Shown here in pieces: positions 1 to 9,843 of a DNA stretch of 64,000 nt. How positions within the stretch are numbered: the stretch's first letter is position 1; every line of letters begins with the position of its first letter. The notes under the pieces were generated by a model. That model was not told the DNA's origin. It was given only the letters and a program-made list of their open reading frames with translations, and did no database searches. The translations under genes were made by a program, and so were the position numbers. The stretch lies in assembly GCA_963805475.1 (NCBI GenBank), contig CAWDUO010000008.1:176443-240442 (forward strand). Reading direction: 5' to 3'. Origin of the DNA: VRUE01 sp963805475 (GTDB lineage: Bacteria > Actinomycetota > Thermoleophilia > Solirubrobacterales > 70-9).

Positions 1-316
1 CGAGCGCGAAGGCCTGCTCGGCGACCTTGGGATCGTCGACGCCGGTCAGCATCACGACGGCCGTCTCGGGGTAGTCCCGCGCGACCTCCTCGGCCAGGAC
101 GAGGCCGGAGTCGCCTGGCATCTCGATGTCGCAGAGCGCCAGCTGGAAGGGCTCGCCGGCGAGCTTCTCGCGCGCCTCGGCGGTGTTGGCGGCGAACTCG
201 CACTCGTAGCGCTCGCCGAGCGAGCGCTCGAGCAGCCGCAGCACCTCCGGGCGGTCGTCGGTGCCGAGGACGCGGGGACGCGGCGGCGGCTCCGGCTCCG
301 TGGCGGGCGACGCCAT
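1..316 (-). CDS. Response regulator receiver protein (partial, 3' end outside window)
   Basis: Receiver (REC) domain of a two-component response regulator, cut by the left window edge. From the ATG at 316 the acidic pair is at residues 20-21 (GTDDRP), the phospho-acceptor Asp is about residue 63 (CDIEMPG) and the conserved Thr is about residue 91 (VMLTG). It starts five bases after the stop of the hybrid kinase to its right, with an AGGAG-like site, so the two are one leftward operon and probably kinase and partner. Whatever follows the receiver domain is not visible, so its output is unknown. Confidence 0.85.
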   Translation of the reverse strand, partial: MASPATEPEPPPRPRVLGTDDRPEVLRLLERSLGERYECEFAANTAEAREKLAGEPFQLALCDIEMPGDSGLVLAEEVARDYPETAVVMLTGVDDPKVAEQAFAL

Positions 317-320
317 GTCC

Positions 321-1535
<1,215 letters not shown>

Positions 1536-1614
1536 CGGCGACTCCTCGTCGGTTAAGTGGCTATCTGCCCTCGCCGGCCGCATCCTACCGGCGTCGATGC
1601 AATTAATCCAGTGT

Positions 1615-1650
1615 GGCTGATTATAAATTTTTCGGTGCGCCCCGATCGAG
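1615..1650 (-). promoter_or_regulatory. Possible promoter for the kinase gene
   Basis: On the minus strand a perfect TATAAT lies at 1625-1620 in a short AT-rich island, inside the 190-base gap between the kinase and mreB. No convincing -35 hexamer sits 16-18 bases upstream, so this is only a candidate. The same gap must also hold the mreB promoter, which I could not pick out. Confidence 0.3.
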
Positions 1651-1725
1651 CCTGAGTCCACATCGCCCCCGGCCCGCGCCGGCCATCTGGGATGATTCCG
1701 CCGCTATCTCCCCTAAATCGCACAC

Positions 1726-2775
1726 ATGGGCATCTTCAACCGCCTGACCGGGCTCGGCGGCCGCGACATGGCGGTCGACCTCGGCACCGCGAACACGCTC
1801 GTCTACGTCCGCGGTCGCGGCATCGTGCTCTCGGAGCCCTCGGTCGTCGCGATCGACTCTCGCAACGGCCAGGTGCACGCCGTCGGGGTCGAAGCGAAGC
1901 GGATGCTCGGCCGCACCCCGGGCACGATCACCGCGATCCGGCCGCTCAAGGACGGCGTGATCGCCGACTTCGACGTGACCGAAGAGATGCTGCGCCACTT
2001 CATCAAACGGGTGCACTCCAACCGCTTCGCCCACCCGCGCGTCGTCGTCTGCGTGCCCTCCGGCGTCACCGGCGTGGAGAAGCGCGCGGTCGAGGAGGCC
2101 TGCCTCTCGGCCGGCGCCCGCAAGGCCTACCTGATCGAGGAGCCGATGGCGGCGGCGATCGGGGCCGGCCTGCCGGTGGCCGAGCCGACCGGCTCGCTGA
2201 TCGTCGACGTCGGCGGCGGCACCACCGAGGTGGCGGTGATCTCGCTCGGCGGCATCGTCGTCTCGCAGTCGATCCGCGTCGGCGGCGACGAGCTGGACGA
2301 GGCGATCGTCCACCACTGCAAACAGCACTACAAACTGGCGATCGGCACCCAGACCGCGGAGGAGGTCAAGCTCGAGGCGGGCTCGGCCTCGCCGCTGCCG
2401 GAGGAGGTCGAGGTCGAGATCCGCGGGCGCGACCTGGTCTCCGGCCTGCCGAAGACGATCACGCTCGGTTCGGGCGAGGTGCGCGAAGCGCTCGACGAAA
2501 CGATCATCCACATCGTCGACGCGGTCAAGGACACGCTCGACCGCACTCCGCCCGAGCTGGCCGGGGACATCATGGACCGGGGGATTACACTTGCCGGAGG
2601 CGGTGCGCTCCTGCAAGGACTCCAACAGCGCCTCCGCGACGAGTGCCAGATGCCCTGTCAGCTGGCAGAGTCGCCGTTGACGTGCGTGGCGGTCGGCTCC
2701 GGCATCTCGCTGGAGGAGTTCGAGACGATCCACCGGGCGAGCAAGATGACCACGGGAAGAACCCGTGTCGCTTAG
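1726..2775 (+). CDS. mreB: Rod shape-determining protein MreB (actin homologue)
   Basis: Bacterial actin that forms membrane-associated filaments and positions the elongation wall-synthesis machinery. The 349 residues are full length. The ATP-binding phosphate loops are visible as VDLGTANTLV near residue 18 and GGGTTEVAVISLGG near residue 165; the adenosine motif is AGGGALLQGL near 305. It leads the mreB-mreC-mreD-PBP2-rodA cluster, which marks the organism as rod-forming or at least laterally elongating, unusual among actinobacteria that grow from the pole. The start is the ATG preceded by a short AT-richer leader. Confidence 0.97.
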   Translation: MGIFNRLTGLGGRDMAVDLGTANTLVYVRGRGIVLSEPSVVAIDSRNGQVHAVGVEAKRMLGRTPGTITAIRPLKDGVIADFDVTEEMLRHFIKRVHSNRFAHPRVVVCVPSGVTGVEKRAVEEACLSAGARKAYLIEEPMAAAIGAGLPVAEPTGSLIVDVGGGTTEVAVISLGGIVVSQSIRVGGDELDEAIVHHCKQHYKLAIGTQTAEEVKLEAGSASPLPEEVEVEIRGRDLVSGLPKTITLGSGEVREALDETIIHIVDAVKDTLDRTPPELAGDIMDRGITLAGGGALLQGLQQRLRDECQMPCQLAESPLTCVAVGSGISLEEFETIHRASKMTTGRTRVA

Positions 2776-2813
2776 AACCCGTTCATATAAAGCACAAGAC
2801 TTAGGCTCTATAC

Positions 2814-3662
2814 GTGTACCGCAAGCAAGTACGCCGCCGTAGGGCGGTACTCGCACTCCTGATAATCGGCTCCTTCCTGCTGCTCACGGTCACCTATGGG
2901 CAGAGCTCGGGGAGCGTGCAGAGCGGCGTCAGCGCCGTCTTCAGCCCGCTCCAGACGGTCGCCGACCGGGCGTTGAAGCCGGCCCGCGACACGGTCGACT
3001 GGTTCGACAAGACGTTCGCCGCCCGCGGCGAAAACGGCCGGCTCAAGGAAGAGCTGGCGAAGGCGCGCAAGCAGGCCGTCGCCGGGCAGGTGGCGCTGTC
3101 GGAAAACGCCCAGCTGCGCAAGCTGGTCGAACTCGACGGCGATCCGCCGCTGGCCGAATCGGCCTACGAGCCGGTGACCGGCCGCGTGATCGGCCGCTCG
3201 CCGAGCGTCTGGAGCTCGACCGTCACCGTCGACGTCGGCTCCGGCGACGGGGTGAAGGTCGACGACCCGGTGGTCAGCGAAGGCGACCTGGCCGGGATCG
3301 TCGCCTCTGTCCAGGGCGGGTCCTCGCAGGTGACGCTCATAACCGACCACGCCAGCGCCGTCGCGGCCAAGGTGCTCCCCGGCGGCGTGCAGGGGGTGAT
3401 CCGCCCCGACGTCGGCGATCCCGAAGACCTGATCCTCGACTTCATCGACTCGACCAGGCACGTGCACGGCGGCCAGGCCGTGGTCACCTCGGGCTGGCGC
3501 GCCCAGGGCATCGCCTCGCACTTCCCGCCGGGCCTGCCGGTCGGCGAAGTGACCAGCGCCCCGATCGCCGAGCAGGAGGCGAGCCAGCAGGTCCACCTGC
3601 GACCTTATGCGGACATCGCCAACCTCGAACTCGTCCAGGTGCTGACCGGGCACGAACGATGA
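2814..3662 (+). CDS. mreC: Rod shape-determining protein MreC
   Basis: Bitopic membrane protein linking MreB to the periplasmic wall synthases. It is 282 residues, with a cationic N-terminus, one membrane segment at about 12-30 (RAVLALLIIGSFLLLTV), a coiled-coil stretch at about 75-105, and the beta-rich MreC domain after it (GRVIGRSPSVW, VVTSGW near the end). Start is GTG. The stop overlaps the mreD start in an ATGA, so translation is probably coupled. The 38-base gap after mreB is AT-richer than its surroundings and could hold a weak promoter. Confidence 0.95.
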   Translation: MYRKQVRRRRAVLALLIIGSFLLLTVTYGQSSGSVQSGVSAVFSPLQTVADRALKPARDTVDWFDKTFAARGENGRLKEELAKARKQAVAGQVALSENAQLRKLVELDGDPPLAESAYEPVTGRVIGRSPSVWSSTVTVDVGSGDGVKVDDPVVSEGDLAGIVASVQGGSSQVTLITDHASAVAAKVLPGGVQGVIRPDVGDPEDLILDFIDSTRHVHGGQAVVTSGWRAQGIASHFPPGLPVGEVTSAPIAEQEASQQVHLRPYADIANLELVQVLTGHER

Positions 3663-4216
3663 TCGTCACGCCGAAGATCTTCGCCCGCCTCGCCGCCGCC
3701 GCGATCCTCGCGGTGCTGCTCCAGCTCTCCTTCTTCTCACGGGTCGAGCTGCTCCACACCAGCGCCGACGTCCTGCCCGCGGTGGTCGTCTCGCTCGGTC
3801 TGCTCGGCGGCAGCATGACCGGCGCCGTCGCCGGCTTCTCGATCGGCTTCCTCGTCGACTGCCTGCTGGTCGCGCCGCTCGGCGGCACCTCGCTGGTGCT
3901 GCTCGGCGTCGGCTACCTCGCCGGGCTCTTCCGCGAGCGCTTCGACATCCACAGCCCGCTGCTGCCGCCGCTGATCTGCATGGGCGCCACCCTGCTCGCC
4001 GAGATCGGCTTCGCCCTGGTCCAGGTGATGCTCGGGGCGGACGCGCCGGTCAGCGTCCTGATCGTGCGCGACATGGTGCTGAAGAGCATCTACGCATTCT
4101 TCTGGGCCTGGCCGATCTACTTCGGCCTGCGCCGCCTGCTGCGCCCGGCGCTGGTCACCGAGCCCCAGGTGACGCGGCGCCGCCCGCCGACCGTGCTCGG
4201 GGCGAGAAAGGCCTGA
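3659..4216 (+). CDS. mreD: Rod shape-determining protein MreD
   Basis: Small polytopic membrane protein of the elongasome, 185 residues. Five or so hydrophobic segments cover residues 8 to 165, as expected for the family, ending in a short basic cytoplasmic tail (TRRRPPTVLGARKA). It overlaps mreC by four bases and PBP2 by one base (TGATG), so the three are translated from one message. MreD sequences are poorly conserved; the call rests on size, topology and position. Confidence 0.92.
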   Translation: MIVTPKIFARLAAAAILAVLLQLSFFSRVELLHTSADVLPAVVVSLGLLGGSMTGAVAGFSIGFLVDCLLVAPLGGTSLVLLGVGYLAGLFRERFDIHSPLLPPLICMGATLLAEIGFALVQVMLGADAPVSVLIVRDMVLKSIYAFFWAWPIYFGLRRLLRPALVTEPQVTRRRPPTVLGARKA

Positions 4217-6087
4217 TGTACAGGCGATCGGACGAGCTGGGCCCGCAGGCGGGCAACCGCCTGGCGCTGCGCATCGCGGTCTTCGGCGGCTTCGCCCTGG
4301 CGCTGTTCGTCGTGCTCTTCTTCCGCCTCTGGTTCCTGCAGGCGCTGAACGGCCCGAAGTATCTGGCCGAAGCGAACAACAACCGCACGCGCGAGTTCCG
4401 CGTCGGCGCGCCGCGGGGGGAGATCCTCGACCGCAGCGGCGGGATCGTCGTCGCCAACCGGACCAGCCTCGCGCTCCAGGTCAACCCGCGCAAGCTGCCG
4501 GCCGAAGAAGGGCAGAGGCGCGCCGAGCTGGCTCGGCTGGCCGGCCTGATCCACACCACCCCGCACAGGCTGCGCAAGACCCTGCACGAACAGCTTCTGC
4601 TGGCGCCGAGCGCCCCGATCACGGTGCGCCGCGACGTCGGCGACTACCTCGTCTACTACCTGCAGGAAAACCAGAAGCGCTTCCCCGGCGTCGCCGTGCA
4701 GCGGGTCTTCGTGCGCCGTTACCCGCACGGAACGCTGGCCGCGCACATCCTCGGCAGCGTCGGCGAGATCGACGAAGAACAGCTGAAGGAACCGCGCTAC
4801 AAGGGCCTCCAGCCGGGCGACGAGATCGGCCAGTCGGGGGTCGAGGACACCTACGACCGCTTCCTCCGCGGCATGCCCGGCCTCGAACGCATCCAGGTCG
4901 ACGCCTTCGGTCAGCCGACTCGCAACGGCCGCCTCTTCTCCCAGCCGCCGGTGCCGGGCGACAACCTGAAGCTGACGGTCGACTCGGCGGTGCAGGAGGC
5001 CGGCGAAGCGGCGCTCTCCGAACGCGGCCTGCCGGGCGGCTTCGTCACGATGAACGTGCACACGGGCGAAATCCTCGGCCTCGGCTCGTCCCCGACCTTC
5101 GACCCGAGCGAGCTGATCGAACCCAGCCAGGCTCAGGTCAACGCGCTCTACCGCGACCCGGTCGCGGCGCCGATCATCGACCGGGCGATCGCCGGCCTGT
5201 ACCCGACCGGCTCGACCTTCAAGCTGATCACCGCCCTGGCGGCCCTGGAAGGCGGCGTGATCACGCCCAGCTCGGTGATCGAAGACGGCGGCTCGTTCAC
5301 GGTCGGCGGCGAGAGCTTCCAGAACGCCGGCGGCGCCTCCTACGGCTCGCTCACCCTGGTGCCGGCGCTCCAGGTCTCCTCCGACGTCTTCTTCTACACG
5401 CTCGGCTTCGACATGTGGGACACCGGCCAGCTGCAGCGCTGGGCGCACAAGCTGGGGATCGGCCGGCCGACCGGGATCGACGTCCCCGGCGCCGAAGCCG
5501 GCCTGCTGCCGACGAAACAGTGGCGTGACGAGCTGGCGGCCGAAGGGCTTGCCGAAGAACGGCCCTGGTCGGCCGGCGACAACATCCAGCTGGCGACCGG
5601 GCAGGGCGACCTGCAGACCAACCCGCTGCAGATGGCGATCGCCTACGCGACCCTCGCCAACGGCGGCACCGTGGTCACGCCGCACGTCGGGCTCGAGGTG
5701 ACCGACACCGCCGGCCGGGTGCTGAAGGAATTCGAGCCCAAGCCGCGCCGTCACGTCCACTTCAAACAGGAAAGCCGCGATGTGATCCTCGAAGGGCTGC
5801 ACCTCGCGGCGCAGGCGCCCGGCGGCACGTCGTATGCCGTCTTCGGCGGCTTCCCGATCCCGGTCGCGGGCAAGACCGGGACCGCGCAGCGGGTCGGCCA
5901 CGCGGACCAGTCCTGGTACATCGTCCTCGCCCCGTATCCCAATCCGCGTATCGTGACGGCGGTGACGATCGAGGAAGGCGGCTTCGGAGCCGAATCGGCG
6001 GCCCCGGCCGCGCTGAAGATCCTGGAAGCCTATTTCGGCAAGCGCAGCAGCGGCGAAAGCGGCCCCAACGGCGGGAGCCCCGGCTGA
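4216..6087 (+). CDS. mrdA: Penicillin-binding protein 2, elongation transpeptidase
   Basis: Class B penicillin-binding protein that cross-links peptidoglycan during lateral growth, working with RodA. It has 623 residues: a membrane anchor at about 20-42, a dimerisation domain with the typical GAPRGEILDRSG stretch near 71, then the transpeptidase domain. The three active-site motifs are GSTFK near 333 (nucleophilic Ser), SSD near 393 (where SxN is usual, so the third residue is Asp) and GKTGTAQ near 555. The stop overlaps rodA by one base. Glutamate is mostly GAA here, unlike many neighbours. The odd SxD should be noted but class B enzymes vary at this site. Confidence 0.96.
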   Translation: MYRRSDELGPQAGNRLALRIAVFGGFALALFVVLFFRLWFLQALNGPKYLAEANNNRTREFRVGAPRGEILDRSGGIVVANRTSLALQVNPRKLPAEEGQRRAELARLAGLIHTTPHRLRKTLHEQLLLAPSAPITVRRDVGDYLVYYLQENQKRFPGVAVQRVFVRRYPHGTLAAHILGSVGEIDEEQLKEPRYKGLQPGDEIGQSGVEDTYDRFLRGMPGLERIQVDAFGQPTRNGRLFSQPPVPGDNLKLTVDSAVQEAGEAALSERGLPGGFVTMNVHTGEILGLGSSPTFDPSELIEPSQAQVNALYRDPVAAPIIDRAIAGLYPTGSTFKLITALAALEGGVITPSSVIEDGGSFTVGGESFQNAGGASYGSLTLVPALQVSSDVFFYTLGFDMWDTGQLQRWAHKLGIGRPTGIDVPGAEAGLLPTKQWRDELAAEGLAEERPWSAGDNIQLATGQGDLQTNPLQMAIAYATLANGGTVVTPHVGLEVTDTAGRVLKEFEPKPRRHVHFKQESRDVILEGLHLAAQAPGGTSYAVFGGFPIPVAGKTGTAQRVGHADQSWYIVLAPYPNPRIVTAVTIEEGGFGAESAAPAALKILEAYFGKRSSGESGPNGGSPG

Positions 6088-7283
6088 TGTACGCGACGCG
6101 GACCAGGCGGGCCCGGCCCGAGCCGTTCGCCCTGCGCCCGGGCATCGCCGAGCGCCTCGGCCTCCCCTACATGGATGCCGCGCTGGGCCTCGCCGCGGTC
6201 GGCCTCGTCGCCTTCAGCGCCTTCGTGCTCGCTCAGGCGACCCGGCACGACGTGCCCGGCGACCCCGGCTACTACGTCGACCGGCAGGCGATCTACGCCG
6301 TGCTCGGGCTGGTCGGGATGTACGCGCTGGCGCGGATCGACTACTCGCGTTTCCGCGAGCTGCGGGTCGGCATCTACACCTTCCTCTGCGTCAGCGTCTC
6401 GCTCGTCTTCGTCTTCGGCGTCGCCGCGCGCGGCTCGCGCCGCTCCTTCGAACTTCCCTTCTTCAGCTTCCAGCCGTCGGAGCTGGGCAAGCTCCTGCTC
6501 GTTCTGGCGCTTGCCGGGTTCGTCATCGACGGCGCCCGGCGGGGCTCGCCGTGGCAGCGCACGGTGCGCTACCTCGTCCTCGGCTTCGCCCCGGCTGCGC
6601 TCGTCTTCCTGCAGCCGGACCTCGGCACCTCCCTGGTGTACGGGGCTATCACCCTCGCCGTGATGTACGTGGGGGGCGTCCGCTGGACGCACTTCGCGGT
6701 GATCGGCGCGGCCCTCGCCGCCCTCGTGGCGCTCGTGCTAGTGGTCGCTCCCGCAATCGGGACGCCCGTGTTGAAGGAATACCAGCAGCAGAGGCTGACC
6801 TCCTTCCTGCACCCGAGCGCCGACCCGAGCGACGCGGGCTATCAGCAGAACCAGGCCAAGATCGCGATCGGATCCGGGGAGAAGACCGGCCGGGGCGATC
6901 GGGCCACCCAGACGCGGCTCGACTTCGTTCCCGAGCGGCACACCGACTTCATCTTCGCGGTGATCGGTGAGCGCTACGGGTTTCTCGGAGCCGCGTTCGT
7001 CCTATCCCTCTACGCCCTGCTGGTCTGGCGGGCGCTGCGGATTGTGACGCTCTCGAAGAACTCCTACGGGACCCTCGTGGCGGGCGGCATCGCCGCCATG
7101 CTGCTGTTCCAGGTCTTCGTCAACGTGGGGATGAACCTCGGGATCATGCCGATCACCGGGATTCCCCTGCCGTTGATGAGCTACGGGGGGTCGTCCGTGC
7201 TGGCGACCCTGCTCGCCGTGGGAGTGCTCCAGAGCATCCACATGCAAGCGCGTCTCAGCCAGAAAGGCAGGTTCGCCTGGTGA
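6087..7283 (+). CDS. rodA: Peptidoglycan glycosyltransferase RodA (SEDS family)
   Basis: Multi-pass SEDS polymerase that builds glycan strands from lipid II, partner of the preceding PBP2. The 398 residues carry about ten membrane segments. Family signatures are FQPSELGKLLLVL near 133, LQPDLGTSLVY near 180, the catalytic-loop region with FVPERHTDFIFAVIGE near 283, and GIPLPLMSYGGSSVL near 370. The ATG overlaps the PBP2 stop by one base. FtsW is the main alternative, but the neighbourhood of mreBCD and PBP2 favours RodA. Confidence 0.95.
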   Translation: MYATRTRRARPEPFALRPGIAERLGLPYMDAALGLAAVGLVAFSAFVLAQATRHDVPGDPGYYVDRQAIYAVLGLVGMYALARIDYSRFRELRVGIYTFLCVSVSLVFVFGVAARGSRRSFELPFFSFQPSELGKLLLVLALAGFVIDGARRGSPWQRTVRYLVLGFAPAALVFLQPDLGTSLVYGAITLAVMYVGGVRWTHFAVIGAALAALVALVLVVAPAIGTPVLKEYQQQRLTSFLHPSADPSDAGYQQNQAKIAIGSGEKTGRGDRATQTRLDFVPERHTDFIFAVIGERYGFLGAAFVLSLYALLVWRALRIVTLSKNSYGTLVAGGIAAMLLFQVFVNVGMNLGIMPITGIPLPLMSYGGSSVLATLLAVGVLQSIHMQARLSQKGRFAW

Positions 7284-7336
7284 CCCGTTGAAGGCCCCGG
7301 CGAATGCGTACCTATCTGAACTGAGCTGAACTCAAC

Positions 7337-9112
7337 ATGAAGAAAACCATCCTGGTGTCCGCCGATCGCGGCGAGACCCGAGTCGCCGTCCTCGAGTCGA
7401 AGACCAAAGGCGGCAAACGCAACGTGGCGGAGCTCTACATCGAGCGCCGTGGCCGGCGCTCGATCGTCGGCAACATCTACAAGGGCAAGGTCGACAACGT
7501 CCTCGCCGGCATGGAGGCCGCCTTCGTCGATATCGGCCTCGAGCGCAACGGCTTCCTGCACGTCGACGAGATCGTCCTGCCGAACGGCGAGCAGGCGCCG
7601 CGGCGCGGGCGCGGCGGCGGCGGTGGCGGCCGCAAGATCACCGACCTGATCAAGTCGGGGCAGGAGATCCTCGTCCAGGTCGTCAAGGACCCGCTCAAGT
7701 CGAAGGGCGCCCGGCTCTCGATGAACGTCTCGATCGCCGGCCGCTACCTGGTCTACGCGCCGCAGGGCTCGGGGGTCGGCGTCAGCCGGCGGCTGAGCAG
7801 CTCCGAGCGCGACCGGTTGCGCAAGATGGTCGATCGCACCTACAAGGGGCCGGGCGGGCTGATCGTCCGCACCGCCGCCCACGGGGCGAAGAAATCCGAC
7901 TTCGTGCGTGAGATCGGCTACCTGGAAAAGCTCTACGAGGTGCTCGAGCGCCGCGACGAGAAGACCAAGGCGCCGGGGCTCGTCTTCCAGGAGCAGGACC
8001 TGCCGGTGCGGGTGCTGCGCGACGTCTTCCTCAGCGAGTTCGAGCGGGCGATCATCGACTCGCCCAAGCAGCTCGAGCGGGTGACCGGCTTCTTCCAGCG
8101 CACCGCGCCGGAGCTGGTCGACAAAGTCGAACTGTACGAGGGCCGCAAGCCGCTGCTGGAGAAATGGGAGATCGACAGGGAGATCGAGTCGACCCTGGTG
8201 CGGCGCGTCGATCTGCCCTCGGGCGGCTACCTGATCATCGACTACACCGAGGCGCTGACGGTGATCGACGTCAACAGCGGCTCCTTCACGGGGCGCGGCA
8301 AGGGCGGCCTGGAGGAGACGATCACCAGGGTCAACACCGAGGCGGCCGACGAGGTCGTGCGGCAGCTGCGCCTGCGCGACATCGGCGGCATCATCGTCAT
8401 CGACTTCATCGACATGGCGCGGGCGAGGAACCGCGACAAAGTCGTCAAGACGCTGCAGAAAGCGCTCGACGCCGACAAGTCGAAGAGCTACGTGGTCGAG
8501 GTCTCGCCGCTCGGCCTGGTCGAGATGACGCGCCAGAACATCACCGACGGCGTGCGCGAGATCCTCACCGCGCCCTGCCCGACCTGCGACGGCGAGGGCG
8601 TCGTGCTCTCGGCCGAGACGGTCGCGCTGGAGGGGTTGCGGCAGATGCGCGAGATGGCCGCCGAGCACGGGGAGGCCGAGGCCTTCCTGCTGCGGGTCAA
8701 CCCGAAGGTCGCCGCCGAGCTGATCGAGCCCGACAGCGGCCTCGCCGAGCTGGAGGAGGAGACGGGCAGGCAGTTCCACTTCGAGGGCGGCGACGCGCTG
8801 GCGATCGACACGTTCACGCTGGTCGAAGCGGGCAGCCGGGCCGAGATCGAGGAGCGGGCGCTGCCGTTCAAGGTCGGCGAGGAGGTGGTGGTGACGATCG
8901 AGGAGCCGCACATGTACAACGCCGACGACGCGGTCGCCCGGATCGACTCCTACATCGTCAGCGTCAGCGGTGGCGGGCGCCACGTCGGCGAGCGCAAGAT
9001 GGTGCGGATCGAGCGGGTCGAGCGGGCCGCGGCGGTCGCCTCGCTGCTCGGCGACCCGCCCGGGAGCAACGGCGCCGGGGCAGACGCTCTAGAATCCGCC
9101 GCCGCGAGATGA
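7337..9112 (+). CDS. rng: Ribonuclease G/E family endoribonuclease
   Basis: Endoribonuclease of the RNase E/G family acting in rRNA maturation and mRNA decay. At 591 residues it has the catalytic core without the long scaffold tail of enterobacterial RNase E. An S1-like RNA-binding part lies near residues 35-120 with an inserted glycine/arginine loop (RRGRGGGGGGRK), followed by the RNase H-like and DNase I-like part with VIDVNSGSFTGRG near 311 and IGGIIVIDFIDM near 350, and a zinc-link CPTCDGEG near 415. It overlaps rplU by four bases, a pairing with rplU-rpmA that is common in actinobacteria. RNase E and RNase G cannot be told apart by sequence alone here. Confidence 0.93.
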   Translation: MKKTILVSADRGETRVAVLESKTKGGKRNVAELYIERRGRRSIVGNIYKGKVDNVLAGMEAAFVDIGLERNGFLHVDEIVLPNGEQAPRRGRGGGGGGRKITDLIKSGQEILVQVVKDPLKSKGARLSMNVSIAGRYLVYAPQGSGVGVSRRLSSSERDRLRKMVDRTYKGPGGLIVRTAAHGAKKSDFVREIGYLEKLYEVLERRDEKTKAPGLVFQEQDLPVRVLRDVFLSEFERAIIDSPKQLERVTGFFQRTAPELVDKVELYEGRKPLLEKWEIDREIESTLVRRVDLPSGGYLIIDYTEALTVIDVNSGSFTGRGKGGLEETITRVNTEAADEVVRQLRLRDIGGIIVIDFIDMARARNRDKVVKTLQKALDADKSKSYVVEVSPLGLVEMTRQNITDGVREILTAPCPTCDGEGVVLSAETVALEGLRQMREMAAEHGEAEAFLLRVNPKVAAELIEPDSGLAELEEETGRQFHFEGGDALAIDTFTLVEAGSRAEIEERALPFKVGEEVVVTIEEPHMYNADDAVARIDSYIVSVSGGGRHVGERKMVRIERVERAAAVASLLGDPPGSNGAGADALESAAAR

Positions 9113-9579
9113 GCACCTACGAGATGAGCACGTATGCGGTCATAGAGAGCGGCGGCAAGCAGTACAAGGTCGAGAAGGGCAGCGAGCTGCTCGTCGACCG
9201 GCTGCATGCCAGTGAGGGCGAGGTGGTCGCCCTCCGGCCCGTGCTCTTCCGCGACAAAGAGGTCGTCGCGGAGCCGAAGGAGCTGGAGAAGGTCAAAGTC
9301 GAGGCGAAGGTCGCCGAGCACCTGCGCGGGCCGAAGATCAAGGTCTTCAAATACAAGCCGAAGAAGGGCTACCGGCGCCGCGCCGGGCACCGTTCGGAGC
9401 TGACCCGGCTCGAGGTGACCGAGGTCAAGCACGGCGCTCGCAAAGCGGCGGCGAAACCGAAAGCCGAGAAAGCGCCGGCGAAACCGAAGAAAGCCGCCAA
9501 AAAAGCTCCGGCGAAACCAAAAGCGAAACCGAAAGCCAAAGCCAAAGCGGCTGCTGAAAAGGACGACGATGGCGCATAA
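9109..9579 (+). CDS. rplU: Large ribosomal subunit protein bL21
   Basis: Ribosomal protein L21, which binds 23S rRNA in the large subunit. The conserved body is residues 6-105 (YAVIESGGKQYKVEKG, HLRGPKIKVFKYKPKKGYRR). About 50 extra C-terminal residues form a lysine/alanine/proline repeat tail (AKPKA-type), far longer than a usual L21 of about 100 residues and richer in AAA codons than the rest of the window. The first 30 bases are two near-identical 15-mers, so ATG occurs at both 9109 and 9124; the first overlaps the rng stop as ATGA, the second would give a conventional MSTYAVI start. Confidence 0.95.
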   Translation: MSTYEMSTYAVIESGGKQYKVEKGSELLVDRLHASEGEVVALRPVLFRDKEVVAEPKELEKVKVEAKVAEHLRGPKIKVFKYKPKKGYRRRAGHRSELTRLEVTEVKHGARKAAAKPKAEKAPAKPKKAAKKAPAKPKAKPKAKAKAAAEKDDDGA

Positions 9580-9823
9580 GAAAGGGCTCGGCTCGAGCCG
9601 CAACGGCCGCGAATCGAACCCCAAGATGCTCGGGGTCAAGGTCTTCTCCGGCGAGCAGGTCTCCGGCGGCGAGATCATCGTGCGCCAGCGCGGCACGCGC
9701 TTTTGGCCCGGCGACGGCGTCGGCATCGGCCGCGACCACACGATCTTCGCCACGCAGGCGGGGACCGTCCAGTTCAAGCCGTCGCGCAAGGGCCGCACGA
9801 TCTCGGTCCTCTCCTCCGAGTAG
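9569..9823 (+). CDS. rpmA: Large ribosomal subunit protein bL27
   Basis: Ribosomal protein L27, close to the peptidyl-transferase centre. It is 84 residues, the normal length, beginning AHKKGLGSSRNGR and containing GVKVFSGEQVSGGEIIVRQR. No N-terminal pre-sequence is present. The ATG lies 11 bases inside the rplU end, so expression is coupled to rplU. Order rplU-rpmA-obg is the classical bacterial arrangement. Confidence 0.97.
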   Translation: MAHKKGLGSSRNGRESNPKMLGVKVFSGEQVSGGEIIVRQRGTRFWPGDGVGIGRDHTIFATQAGTVQFKPSRKGRTISVLSSE

Positions 9824-9843
9824 CTTCGCTCTGAGCGAGCCTT

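Noticed and set aside
4117..5901. Leftward open frame of 594 codons opposite PBP2
   Set aside because: Antisense shadow of a gene with its three active-site motifs.
8164..9579. A 471-codon frame running through rng into rplU
   Set aside because: Only its last 156 codons, from ATG 9109, are L21; the earlier part is a frame-shifted reading of rng with Arg-rich low complexity.
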